Positions 21,957 through 34,105 of a stretch of 64,000 bases of DNA are shown one piece after another. Position 1 is the first letter of the stretch, and each line of letters starts with the position of its first letter. The position numbers were made by a program, and so were the translations under genes. The notes below the pieces were generated by a model, which saw only the letters and a program-made list of their open reading frames with translations, was not told where the DNA came from and made no database searches. Source of the DNA: Rutstroemia sp. NJR-2017a BVV2. Taxonomy: Eukaryota > Ascomycota > Leotiomycetes > Helotiales > Rutstroemiaceae. Location of the stretch: NCBI GenBank assembly GCA_002946415.1, contig NJPS01000079.1, positions 992,001 to 1,056,000 of the forward strand, given 5' to 3'.

Positions 21957-24900
21957 TTTCCCCTGTAGTGATTAAGAGACACATACATACAAATAAAAAG
22001 AAACCTTGATAGTCAAAAAAGTATACTAAACATTTCAGACTGTAAAAACAAAACAAGGCAAAATTCCCAGCCATTTAAATGCAGACCAATTGCCCACCTT
22101 TTGGATGTTTAGGTACTTCTCGAGTCCTTCACTTTGGTTTTTTTCCTATACAGGGCTACCGGTGAAGCCTGATTCAAGGACACTTGTGATGATGTTCATC
22201 GATTCCACCAGGAAAAAACAATACTTAGAGAGAAAGATTGCGCCTAATCAGGGAAATAACACTCTGATACTGGGCCACGGCCATAGAGGTCAAGACATGA
22301 CCGATGCAGGAATTTTATCCGAAGAGACAGAAAATGTAGCCATCACGCGGGCCCTCTTGGTGATGGACCAACAGCCTACAGAGATTTTCACCTCGGATGA
22401 TAATCACAGGGTACCTAGCCCGAACTGGAAGATTGCCCTGGCGTTGACGTCCTGATATAGTGGTTTGCCGGTCCTACCCGGGCTGTCGTTGAGACTTTTC
22501 CGCAATCATGTCTGATTATAGGAAATCTGCAAAAGCAAACAGCTTCTTCAAATTCCATCAGTAACATTTCATGATTTAAACAATCATCTACAAGTAGTCA
22601 CCGAATTTGACCAAAAGTCAAAAGTCCCACCTGATTGGTCTAGACTCACGTGCAATAAAATCGCCTAGAGTCAAGAGTTTTGTTGCACATCTAAATCCTA
22701 ACCCTCACGCTAGCGAATTTTCCAACATGTCGCCAGAAGCTTGGACCAGAAAAAGTGTCGCCAGTTACAAAACAGGACAAGGACATTCGCAGAGCAGCGA
22801 CGATGCTGTTGAACAATATGGACAAACCGCATCTAGTTTTCTTTCGATATACTTTATCTTTACATGGTAGTTCTCTAGCCATGGAACAAAACTTCAAACT
22901 CGACCAATCGTCCCAAACATATACTGACTATCCAATATCTTGCTTGAGTCACTTGACCAAATTTGTTGACAGTCACGACCAATCGATATTTGGCCAAAGA
23001 TTCATTCAATTCCAGTCCAAATGAAAGTACTATCGGTTTTTAGAGACATGCAACAAAGATGCTAATAACCAGATGATAATCCGCTGACACAACAAAGGTG
23101 ACTGGGTATTCGCTGTTCTGTATCGTGCGAATGAATGACTAACTCAAGGCCCTCATGAATTTGTTGCCCATAGCATCAAATATGAGAAGATGAGAGGTGC
23201 AACCAAAACATTTTCCACTCAAAATCATGTGACAGCCGTCACCGCAACCAATCAACTCCACTCCCAGTCCGAAGCGGAAGGTACCATCACTTTCGCACCA
23301 AGAATAGATACTCCTTGCAGAAGATAGACAAGAAGGAAGGTGCACCACTGGATACACGACAGAACACAGGAAAAGCCGCTGGGTTGCAATTGTCACGCAC
23401 GATCGCGATATGGAGGGTATCTTGCCCCCTTGAGGATCTGGATCTGCCGGTCGGTCGCTGATCGTGAGTTTGCTTGCTACCGGAAGGATGATGGGATGAG
23501 GGCGACGGGAGGATTTCGAATCGCGACGGTACTGTTCTCTGGATGGATATCGTAGCGTGGACTGATTTGTCCATACGACCGCGACCGAAGCAGCGAGATG
23601 TCGAAAATTAAATCACAATATTGGTGGCGCACAGATTGGCTTACGACGCAATCATCTACGCTTGAACTGGGCACCCATTCTCGGAATCTTGCATTAGTTC
23701 GTAAGGCTGCGCTATTGAAAACCACTGGACTTGGTACGGTTTTGGTAGTAAGAGAGAGTGAGTGGTAAGAGCACGTTTTCTTGAGACCTGGATGCTTGGA
23801 TAGAAAGACTTGGAGCAGGTAATTGGAAGTTGTTTACTTTTGCACATGCTAATCGTTCCCTCTTCCAAATTGTAATGAGGTTGGGCAGAGAACGGGTCAG
23901 ATTCAGGGGCAACGGCTAGATGAATGAAGGGATTGAACGCCCAAAAGCAGTGAGCATGCAAGTGAGAATGAATTGAAAAGCCACAAACACACAATGCTCA
24001 CCATCGTACTACGTGCCGTACTGCGCTCAACAAACCTCGCGTGGGGTTGAGCTGACTGATGCGAAAAGCCGTTGTGTTCGTTCCTTGCATTTTTCTGTTG
24101 CTGGTGCGGTGCGCGGGAGGGGAAAGTCTAGTTTCCACAGAACCCTTGCATGATTCGAGACCGCGATGATCTTTTTCCGCTTCACGGAGCTCATCTTGAT
24201 CTGGCCCTTGAGGGTCCTGGAGTTCGCAGAAAGTACTTCGTATGTACTTGGAGAATCTCCCGTGCGGTGGAATAACCAAAAGTCACTACCACTTTGTTAT
24301 CAATGGGTATGGACAATGGCCGTTTCCATGGTACTGTAGCTAGAAAGGGCCCTGGCCGAAAGGACCTTGGCCCAAAGGAGGTCTGCTTGGGCTTTTGGAT
24401 GGCGCATTCGTAGACACTACTTGGAATCATCCTGGTCGGGGGCCATGCGCGTGGAGCTAGGATGCGGATAGATCTAGAATTGGGTCGAATAACGAATGTG
24501 TACTGGGATGCTGAGGCCCCTTCTCCGCTTTTTATTTGCTGGAAGAGAGATGCGTTGATGTTGGTCGATATTACTTGATATCGATGTTGATGCGCGCAAA
24601 TTTGAGGGGAAGGGAGAGGGTCTCGCGGTCAATTGCAGTGGAAGTAGGAGAAGCTTGAGGAGGAGCGGATGGTTGTTGATGGGCGGTTATGTGTCTTTGA
24701 GGTAGAAGGGCATGACTGAGGACATCGAGTACAAATGAACAACCAGAACGTTGCAATACGCACGACAAATAGATGCTTCCAGCTCCGGCCAAACACTGAA
24801 TCAATATTGGCTTTCTTCCTGCTTCCATGTGCTTACCCATGGCGCAGAGAGGCGCTTCTTAAGGGAAAGGTCGAAGAATGCTTTGACTGGTCGACTGCCA

Positions 24901-25678
24901 CATGGGTAACACCGGAACATTAATTATGTACTCTAGAAAGGGAAAGACGCACATTAGCTCTAGATGCTGTTTGGGGGAGAGGGAAAATATCTATCGAAGC
25001 CCTCATCAAAGCTTCCTGGCTCATAACTTCTTGAACTATTGCATTTGTTCGTCCACTCGTTCGTTCGTTTTAGCAGCCGGTAGTAAATGTGACTGATTCT
25101 GATTCGAAGGGAAAGACTTCTCATTTTGCCTTTTGCCTATATACGCCTCGAAGGAACACCAGTCCAAAAGTGGAGTTGTGTGAGCGGCTTTTCGAAGAGG
25201 GGATAGAAGAGTAACGATAATATCTATCACCTGGTCATACGCCAACATCTCCTCCGGCTGTTGATCTCACGAATACATTTCTCGTATCATCGGCTTCACT
25301 CACGGAAGTTTAATCTTACCAACTACAGTCACTCTTTTCTGTCTCGGCACCCCGACATTCACGATTCGACATCTTTCGCCAACGCCTCTCCCTTCGCGAA
25401 AGAACAAACCAACATTCACGAAGACCAGGCAAAACCACATACAATCATTTTCATCGCAATCGCATTCGGAACGAGATCTATGAGACAGGAGACGAAAAGG
25501 ATCTTGAAGGAGCACAGGTTATAATTATTCATCTCAGACTATACACTATCTGGAACGAATTGTTTTCTAACAAGAACCCGGACGAGAACATCAAACATCT
25601 TGAGGTTTCCGACGACTACACAAAGTTGTCGAAACTTCGCAAAGGGATGCTGGAACCACGATTATAAACTCTTTCAAG
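21957..25678. other. 3.7-kb region without a supported gene
   Basis: Only scattered frames under about 125 codons on both strands, none with an intron-linked partner or a motif I can read. The last 400-600 bases, rich in CGA/TCA and CT, probably form the leader of the gene at 25679. I see no transposon ends or tRNA signals. Confidence 0.5.
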
Positions 25679-27208
25679 ATGATTGGAAAAGAATCGATTC
25701 AAACAATGGACAAGAAGATGTTCTCACGGCATTGCTCATTCTCACAGACCTCGATCAATTCTTCAACACACTCGACGTCGCACGATTCGTCAATTCCTCC
25801 ACAAAACACCACCCCTACCATCAACGACAGGATTCCGCACCTTGTTTCGTTACCACGCAACCACCGTCATCCCAAACCTCACTTTCAACAATCGTCAAAA
25901 TTCTCATACCGCGTCGTTTCACCACAGCTTAGATTACCTCATACATTTTTCATAATATTAGTGACCATCTTTCTTTTCTCCTCAACATGTCGCGCCGAAT
26001 ATTACATCGAAGAGCGAATGCTTGAACTACCCAAGGAGGTGCCCGAGCTATTCCAATCCACTCTGGCCCGCTTAGCTCGGTCTGGAACCATTTTAGTTGA
26101 TCAACGACCCTATTTCAATCCGGACCACGCCATTGCACCTCGTTCCAAAAATCCTTCGTCCGTGGATTCACCTTCCGACATCATCATCACCACGGACAAT
26201 CTCCACCGCAGGACAGACGCCGCAGCCGAGACAAATGACGAGGTTTCTAGCGTGTCGGACGCGATAACATCTACCGCGACAATTCTTCCTCCAACAAGTA
26301 CGGGTACGGCTACGAGTTCGGGAACAAGCACACTGGCGGGATCTACGACGAGCAGCGGCCTGTCGGTCGCTGCGACGGCGACGGCTGCTTCATTGCCAAC
26401 GCCATTTGATAGCGGATTCAGTTCGAATATTACCTCAACATGCTCAAGTTTCATGATGGGGTTCTTGGCCAATGAAACTTTCAAATCTTGCTTGCCCTTT
26501 TCTTTACTTCTCCAAGTAAGTTCTCCTTTTGCGATTTCATCCCATCCCCTGCAATTACGTCCCATGTTAATCGTCCAGTTGCTAACCTGATACTTCGGAC
26601 AGAACTCCATGTCATTCTTCCAAGTCACCAAATCCGTCGTTCGCATAACCCAGACCCTTGATGCCTCCTGTTCCGCCAACCTCAATACCTGCACCAACCT
26701 GATGAGCTCCCTCGCCGCTAACATCACCGCATCAAGTAACTGCGGTAGCGATCTCTCCGCCGCCAATCCCCTGATTACCCAAGCCCATCTTGGGCTTCTC
26801 GCCTACAAAACCCTCTACACAGCATCATGTCTCAAAGACCCCGATACCTCCGCCTACTGCTACGCGCAAGCCATCACGAATAGCACATCCCCCTCCGACG
26901 CCTATATCTATTTTCTACCCCTGAATACCAGTCTCCCGGGAGGGAGCCAGCCGACTTGTAATACGTGCTTGAAGAACACGATGCAGGTATACGAGGCGGC
27001 GAGTGCGGATCGGACGAGCGCGATCGCGGGTACTTATGTGGATGCTGCGACGCAGGTGAATGTGCAGTGTGGACCGGGCTTCGTGAACCAGAGTTTAGCT
27101 GCTGCGGCTGTAACAGGTGCGGCGGGGAGAGGAGTCGATGTTAGATTTGGGGGACATTGGGCTTTGCTGATATTGCTCTGGACGATGGTTATGGGTTGGT
27201 TGGTATAG
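25679..27208 (+). CDS. DUF7729-type GPI-anchored surface protein
   Basis: Two exons, 25679-26515 and 26603-27208 (480 aa). The intron of 87 nt has GTAAGT, GCTAAC and ACAG, phase 0. A hydrophobic segment (TFFIILVTIFLFSSTCRA) about 95 residues in looks like a signal sequence or anchor. It is unusually internal, so the true start could be a later Met or an alternative first exon. It is followed by an acidic segment, a long Thr/Ser/Ala-rich linker, and then a Cys-containing domain with the pattern Cys-Ser-Ser-Phe-Met...Phe-Lys-Ser-Cys-Leu-Pro-Phe-Ser that I associate with fungal DUF7729. Paired Cys continue through NCG, SCLKD, YCYA, CNTCL and QCGPGF. The last 18 residues are hydrophobic, typical of a GPI-attachment signal. 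Expected location is plasma membrane or cell wall; biochemical role unknown. Confidence 0.82.
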
Positions 27209-28566
27209 GGTGAATGGGTCGACGGACGTGGGAATGGAAATTGTGGGGAGGAAAAAGAGGGTGTATATATACTAATACCAGTTACTTACGCGGAGGTAAT
27301 CTATTGAAAAATCGGAGAATAGGAAAATGGAAGGCGGGGAGGGAAGAATCTAAAGATCATTTTACTAGCGGTGTCTATACCCTATGGGCAGGATTGAGAA
27401 GGGAATCTCGTGTTAAGGCGTTTTTGTGTTTCTGCTGCAGCTATATAGATATGCTGGCTTTGATGGAAGGGAAGGGAAGGGTGGACTGGGGTGGAATAGG
27501 GATTCTGAGTGGAGGGCACAGGAGAGAGGAGAAGTGAGGAGGAGAGAAGTGGTACTATTCTTGTATAAATATTGGATCAATTCGATCGAACTAAGTTATT
27601 GATATCGAATCAGAATTGAAGAATGCAGATATGCGTCGTCTCTAGGCAAATGTACTTGATATGAAGTGAGCTTTGTGGTAGCGAGTGTTCTCTTCTTGCG
27701 TCTTTCCCTCACTACTCGAATTTATGACCAGACAAGACAAGGCAAACCACCATGCAAAACTTAGCAAATGGTATAGTGCTGTACCGCCGACATGCTGCCA
27801 CTAGCTGCATCTGTGAGAAATTATCATTATTGGCACTCGCGGGTGAGAAGACTATGAGGGCGTGCTGTGGAGGGGTTTGCTGATGGGGAATGAATTGCAC
27901 CTGGATCTTGCTGCAGTCGGACTCTATCGCTAGGAGTCTTCTTACTTAAAAATTCAATCCTTCTACAGCATCGGTATATCTTTGTGCGAAGGAAAGAAAG
28001 ACGATCTGATGTATTGAGGGGTTTGTCCTACGATCATGAGCATTTCCTCTCTAACCTTCGTATGAACTTCAAATATGGTGTAAGTTTAGATCGAAAGCTG
28101 GGATTAATAGCTTCGTTGATGAAGGCGGTTGATGGAGTGGGGATGCGCTGAGGTCATCACATAATAAGTAATATAATCGATATCTCTTCGATCGTAAAGA
28201 CCCATATCGCCAAAATACCTTCCCTTGATGCTCAAAGTCAAGTCAGAAGAGAGGTAGAATAGTGACACTTAGGGGGAGGAAGCTTCTCGGCGACATCCGT
28301 TGGAGAAACGTGGGGTTGATCGACGAAACATGCATGCATAAAGGGTCACTAAGCATCAGCATGACATATCTCTTGGCGATCTTTTTTCTCTTCCTTTCTT
28401 TGCTCTTTCCATAACTTATCACTTATCTATTCGTCATCTGCTTTCCTTCCCGCCCACCGCCGCTTCTATTTTCATTTTCATCACCCATCATCAAAACCAT
28501 ATCCAAACTCACCTCGAATACTCATATCCAAACCAACCTCCAATACCCAAGCATCCAAAATCTAAA
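27209..28566. other. Intergenic region
   Basis: No supported gene. It contains the 3' side of the DUF7729 gene and the promoter of the methyltransferase at 28567, whose last 150 bases are CT/CA-rich as expected for a fungal leader. Confidence 0.55.
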
Positions 28567-29817
28567 ATGACAACAAACACAAACGTCTTCCTAGGCGGAG
28601 AAAACGCGATATCGAATCATTACGAAGGGCGCGCGGAGAGGTACGATATACATACCACGTTTCATGCGGCGTTGGCAAGGGAGTACGTGGGGTTTGTGGA
28701 GCCGCGGGAGGGAGAGAGGGTGCTGGATTTGGCGTGTGGGACGGGGATGGTGGGTTTTGAGTGTGAGTTTTTTGATTCTGGTCTGGTTTGGTTTTGGTTT
28801 TGTTTGTTTGATTTGGGGGGGAGGTGATGGCAGGGGTGGAAAGGAGGGTTGAAAGGATGATGAAGTTGGCTGGGGAAGATGCCAGTTCGAGGTGTGACAT
28901 AAAACTCGAAATATCAATCACCAAGCGGTGGTTGATAGCAGTTAACGAAACTCGCGGAAGAGGCGCATAAATCTGGCATTTAATAATCAATAGAATCCCC
29001 AAATTGACCTGAAAGCTAACTCCACCCAGTATTATCCCACGCCCCCCTCTCCGTCATCCACGGAATCGACATAAGCCCCGGCATGCTCTCCATCGCCCGC
29101 TCCAAAATCCCCCTCATCCTTACATCCACCGCCCCCAAATCTCTTCTCCACCACCCAATCCCTCCTCCTACCTCCCCACCCCCACAGCCCGAAATCACTT
29201 TCACCCAGTGCGATATAACCAACCTATCATCCCTACCCTTCCTCTCCCCCAACGAATCAACCTACGATATCATCACCATCTGCTCAGCCTTCATCCTCCT
29301 CCCCTCCCCGCTCTCTGCCCTCAAATCCTGGATCCCGTACCTAAAACCCGGCTCCGGAAGACTTGTGCTTGATATCCCTCATCCGAAAAGCATGCTCGGT
29401 CTAGGCATCTTCGCGAAAATAGCGAAGGAATTCGATATCCCTGTCATGGGAGCGTCGAGGGAGTGGATTAAAGGGACGGAGAGTTTGGAAAGTATGATGC
29501 GGGAAGCGGGGTTGGAAAGAGTAAAGGTTTTTGAGACGGGGATTTTTGAGGATATTCCTGCTGCGACGCCGTTGGGGGATTTTGGGAGGATGGTTAGGGA
29601 GGATGAGAATGACAGGGTGAGGGTGTGGGATGTGGAGGCGGGGGAGAGGGTATTTGAGGAGATGGTGAGGGGGGAGGGGATGTGGAGGTGGAGGGATGAT
29701 GAGGGGGGAGTGAAGAGGAGGAGGTGGGTGGAGGAGTGGGGGAGGTTGGCGGTGGAGGGGAAGGTGAGGGAGGAAGGGAGGCTGATTGTTGGGGTGGGGT
29801 ATAGAGGTATCGGATGA
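28567..29817 (+). CDS. Class I SAM-dependent methyltransferase
   Basis: Two exons, 28567-28762 and 29030-29817 (327 aa), with an unusually long 267-nt intron for this region (GTGAGT donor, AGCTAAC branch, ACCCAG acceptor). Splicing joins a phase-1 codon to give Glu-Leu-Leu-Ser-His. Residues 51-60 are motif I (RVLDLACGTG), the SAM-binding loop. HGIDISPGML near residue 78 supplies the acidic residue that binds the ribose, and a later Tyr-Asp-Ile-Ile-Thr-Ile-Cys strand plus a Leu-Lys-Pro-Gly-Ser-Gly-Arg-Leu-Val-Leu-Asp segment complete the Rossmann core of the Methyltransf_11/25 type. The C-terminus is charged and helical. The substrate cannot be read; small-molecule methylation is the usual role of such stand-alone enzymes. 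Confidence 0.88.
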
Positions 29818-31202
29818 CTTCCTGGTGCACTGCTGGTAACTATATAGCCACAACTATATGAGTGATTTTGCCAGATGAAAGAGTATTGATTGATTAAGCA
29901 AATACGATTTTCATTCCAGCTCATACAGTCTCGCACTACTCTCCCCAGCCGCTTTCAGTATACATATATGTAAATCACACACAAATCGAAACTAACAGCT
30001 CTTTCCAGCCATCACTACTCATCCTACAGCAGCTCGATGATTAAGTTCGCAGCCTGTACCATCCACTCTAGGTTGTCAATTCCCAATAAAACAACTCATC
30101 AGTTAGATACACACTTATCTCAGTTCGTCAGTACTCATCTCATGTAGTCGGCTCACACCTCACTACCCAGATCCTCATTTAGACTGACAAGCCGCTTGAG
30201 CAATATACAATCATATTCCGTATCTCAAGTCTTTGTATTCCATCCACAGCTTAAGAGTAATTTTCCTCTGCTGCTTCATAGGAGCAAATAACAGCTCATC
30301 CGTTTCCATCTGTGATTGTTCATGCATAACGATCTCCTGGCAGATCTCAAGCGGATGTACACAATTTAGGTATCCTAAAGTTGTCCGTCGTCTTGAGAAT
30401 ATCAGTAAGTGCCAGCTCCCTTTTCCGCCCGTCCCCAGCCTTCCACAACTTCTTCCTGCCTCTCATATCATCAACCTGTACCCTCTCCGCCAGCTACCCC
30501 TTCTTCGCATCTCAATACCTACACCCCTGGCCTCCCTCGAGATTTTCCTCATCCCTGTTCCTATATCTCCAAGCCCCGTCTCCCTACCTGGGCAACACGG
30601 GTGGATATCCAATGACAGGAGTCTATTTAGAGGTGTGCTAGATTGGATGTTAGGAGATTCTGCGGGGGAAGGTGTCGGCTAAATAGAAGGCGGGGCGAGG
30701 CGGCGGTTTGTGAGCTGAAAAGCTCAATGGGCGGAGGGATTATCGATGTTGGGGTTTCGAATTATTGTGGGATAACATATAATGTAGTTGGAATTACTCC
30801 AGTGGTACTACCCGGAAGAGTACTCTCTAGCCACCATATAACTTTCATTGAAGTGAAATTCTCTTGTGATGTAAGGAATGGACTTGTACACGGAAAAGGA
30901 CACTAGTTTTATTGTTTAATATATACAACAAAGAATAATTTGATTATTTGAAGTCAACCACCAATATATCTAGTATATAACAACTATTATAAGATCCGAG
31001 TAAAGAAACAAAACAATGCTTTATTTCAGTTATATATAACTTGCTTCATTCCTGATATCTCCATTCTTTCTCCTTGCTCATTATTCCTCTCATCCTTCCT
31101 TACCTTTCGCCCCCAGAGTAATCATCCTGCCTCAACCACGAAAGTTCATCTGTAAGCGAAAAACTTCACGAACAGAAAACTAGCAGATATCAACTTGCCA
31201 AT
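29818..31202. other. Intergenic region
   Basis: No supported gene. Short frames at 30.2-30.7 kb lack motifs. The stretch 30.9-31.1 kb is AT-rich and leads into the promoter of the Cys-rich gene. Confidence 0.55.
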
Positions 31203-31544
31203 ATGAATATGGCTGGATATTCTGGTGGTCCCAGCATGAAGGTCGAGAATAGTAACGATAAGAGCACAGAGAATAAAGAAACAACAAGCAACAAGAAAAA
31301 TAGTAGCAACAGCAAAGATAAGTCGTCAAATAGTAGTCATGATGGGAGTGCTGCTCCCGAGTCAAGCGGTGCCGACTGCTGTCATACCGACTGCACTCTC
31401 GACTGCTGTAAGGGCGGCTGCAATTGCGACTGCTGCGATGGCGACTGCTGCTTAGCCCGCTGCGATGTCGACTGCACCGATGTCAGCTGCTGCGGGACTC
31501 TATTTAGTCTTCTGTGTTGTTGCTTCATTTGTTGCGACGACTGA
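31203..31544 (+). CDS. Cys-rich CYSTM-like miniprotein
   Basis: A single exon of 113 codons. Residues 1-57 are Ser/Asn/Lys-rich and disordered. From residue 58 on there are 20 Cys in 56 residues, arranged as repeated Asp-Cys or Asp-Cys-Cys every four to six residues (DCCHTDC, LDCCKGGC, CDCCDGDCC, RCDVDC). It ends in a hydrophobic Cys run (GTLFSLLCCCFICCDD) much like the tail of CYSTM tail-anchored stress proteins. The Cys spacing could also bind metal, as in metallothioneins. In DNA the repeat is GACTGCTG-like, so it may have grown by slippage. The LaeA-like methyltransferase starts 285 bp downstream on the same strand. Family assignment is inference; coding potential is supported by the purposeful Cys pattern. 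Confidence 0.7.
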   Translation: MNMAGYSGGPSMKVENSNDKSTENKETTSNKKNSSNSKDKSSNSSHDGSAAPESSGADCCHTDCTLDCCKGGCNCDCCDGDCCLARCDVDCTDVSCCGTLFSLLCCCFICCDD

Positions 31545-31829
31545 ACTGCTAAAATATGTTCAGTCTGTTGATATTTGTGTTTCTAAGCACTATTAAATTT
31601 CTCTTTCGTAGACTAGAATATAATTAACAAAATCTCTTTTTCATATAGCAAGATAACCCCACCATTGTGATTTCCACTATTGTGATTCCATATCTGCGGG
31701 GTAACATACAACAACAGTTGGTGATAACACGCAACTCGGCGGCGTACACGAGCTCAAATATAAAACCCGCGGATCACTCCAATAATCTAAACACCTTAAT
31801 CCAAACATAAACTTGACTTTTCGTGCAAC

Positions 31830-32717
31830 ATGACCAACCCCACCAAAACAGACTGGAGTCTTTCCTCCGGGCACGGCTATATCCTCCAACGTACCAACAG
31901 TCACCTCTCCTCCTGCCGTCTCAATCTACAACACTATCTCTGGAAAGACACTCTCAAATTCAGCATCTGTCCCTCCGTAGCCCTCAATTTACCCCCCAAG
32001 CCCCTCATCGCCGACATCGCCACCGGCACCGGAGCCTGGTTGCTCGACGTCGCGCGCGACCTCCCCAACGCACAGCTCCATGGCTTCGACAACGATCTCG
32101 ATCAGGCGCCTCATAAAAGCTGGCTTCCCTTCAATGTAGATATCAAGTATTGGAACATCTTTGACGAAATCCCAGATGAGATGGTTGGGAAATACGACCT
32201 CGTTCACGTGCGCTTGCTAGTTCTCGTTATAGACGGACGATTCCAAGCCCAGTCGTTCGTGCAGAAAGTCATGAAAATGCTAAAACCAGGGGGATATATC
32301 CAGTGGGATGAGCTCGATTGCGTGGACATGACTGTCAAGAAAGTATCCCCAGAGATCCAAGCCCCGGCGCTGGAGAAACTTAGAGAGAAATCGTGGGCGG
32401 ATGGAAGGTATGATTGGACGGTGCAGATTCCATATGTGTTAAAGGAAGAAGGGTTTGAGAATGTGAAGGGGCATGTGTATGGAGATGAAGCGGGATTGAC
32501 GAGAGCGTTTAATGAACAGCATTTGTTGACGATGGATGAATTTGCGAGGAGTTTGGCGAGGTTGGGGAAAGTGGAGGCGGCGGAGGCGTTTTGGTGTTTG
32601 ATTGAGGAGGGGGAGAAGGAGGCGGTGGAGGGTGCGGCGTTGTGTATTCCGAGAATCGTTAGTACGGGGAAGAAGCCGATGTGTGTGTCCTACGAGCAAA
32701 ACCCCGGTCGGGGTTGA
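31830..32717 (+). CDS. LaeA/UMTA-like SAM-dependent methyltransferase
   Basis: An intronless gene of 295 aa. It opens with the family's typical Ser-Ser-Gly-His-Gly-Tyr-Ile-Leu-Gln-Arg segment, and motif I is at residues 60-68 (IADIATGTG), followed by Ala-Trp-Leu-Leu-Asp-Val. Gly-Phe-Asp-Asn-Asp supplies the ribose-binding acid, Tyr-Asp-Leu-Val-His-Val-Arg is motif IV/post-II, and Leu-Lys-Pro-Gly-Gly-Tyr-Ile-Gln-Trp-Asp-Glu is motif V. This is the pattern of fungal methyltransferases related to LaeA and UMTA, some of which regulate secondary metabolism while many methylate small molecules. At 295 aa it is close to the catalytic core and lacks the long N-terminus of LaeA itself, so I favour a small-molecule enzyme. 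The stop at 32715 follows a Pro-Gly-Arg-Gly end. Confidence 0.88.
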   Translation: MTNPTKTDWSLSSGHGYILQRTNSHLSSCRLNLQHYLWKDTLKFSICPSVALNLPPKPLIADIATGTGAWLLDVARDLPNAQLHGFDNDLDQAPHKSWLPFNVDIKYWNIFDEIPDEMVGKYDLVHVRLLVLVIDGRFQAQSFVQKVMKMLKPGGYIQWDELDCVDMTVKKVSPEIQAPALEKLREKSWADGRYDWTVQIPYVLKEEGFENVKGHVYGDEAGLTRAFNEQHLLTMDEFARSLARLGKVEAAEAFWCLIEEGEKEAVEGAALCIPRIVSTGKKPMCVSYEQNPGRG

Positions 32718-34105
32718 TTTTGAAGATTTAATCTAGTATAGAATTGCTGGTATGTGCTGCACGCAGCTGAGTGCGTGAAAATGTCTGACATTATCCATTA
32801 TGAGCAGTATAATTCGCATCGCATCCGGCTGCAATGGAATTGTAATCGAAAGCCAGTAACTGTATGTAGTGGTCGGCGATCCATCTGGTTGTTGGGTCTT
32901 CCCATTTTCCTAATCTATCGCGCTAGGTATTGAGGATATACATCTAAGGAGATGAAGAGCCTTTCGGGCGGTCGAAAAGGAAGCTAGGTGTGGTAACCTA
33001 GCAGATGTGTTGGGCTAATCCTAATCAGTAGCCAAGAGCTGATATTTTGGTATCGCCAAACGGTAGGAAATGAGGAAGCAGGAGGTTTGGATAAGGGTGA
33101 TGAATCCCATTGAAACTCCGCGAACTCTTTCTTCTTCACTTCTCAGCACTTGATGATGGTATACATGGATTGTCTTGACCGGGGGAGGTACTCAAAACCT
33201 TGCTTTGATGCTTGGCTCCATGAGCTGACCAGATGCTCTCTCACGGCCAAGATCAACGAGATCCCTTGTCTACTTGACGAAGAAGATACTGAATGACAAA
33301 TTGTAGACATGGAATCGAGAATGAAACTGATACTGACGTCTTGCGCACAACGTTTCACAATCCCTGAACTTTCAACCTGCTCGAAGGGTGGTAGTCGACT
33401 GACTAGTGAGACACATAGACGACCGGGTAGCTCACCATGATGCAACTGAATGATCCCTAAGAAACCAAAAGCGGCAATGTAGTAAATATCTGGTCTTCAG
33501 GCACGTCCCGAGGAATATCGCTCTGACAGGAAAAGCATATCAAAGAAAGTAGAGAGAATGGTACAAAATAAACATTGCTTTTATGCATATTACAATATAT
33601 AAAGTCGATGGCCGGTATTCTGAGCATCACCACTCGTATACCTTTTTCCATGCTGGTATCTAACCAGAGCTCCATCCGCGCATTTCAATCCGTCGTAATC
33701 TTGTGGCCAAATATGATTGACGGCGGAAAATTCGCGCTATGTACAATCTCCTGACTCCATTTCGGAATATGATCCATCCATGATACTCAGACCGACCGTG
33801 TCGTCCCGACCAGGGAATATTCTGAACTCCAACCCATCTAACACTGACCGAATATCGAGTGAATTGTGGTAAATGTCGCTCATCATCTCAGACAAAGCTC
33901 ATTTCCAGGCTCTTTCCAACGACAAGTCGTGAGATGTTCTGTATAGATTGGAATCTATGATCACCCTCCGCATGCCCAATATTCCTTCGCCTGTAGGCAG
34001 TACCAACCAACCATGCCATGAAACTAATAATTTATCCCGCGATCCCTAATTCAAATCTATTTCCTCTGAACATGATTATCTCCCGCCCAACTCCGTCGGT
34101 CAATG
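32718..34105. other. Intergenic region
   Basis: No supported gene. It contains the 3' ends of the converging methyltransferase and Thr-rich membrane protein genes. Minus-strand frames at 33143-33445 and 33457-33675 lack features. Confidence 0.55.
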
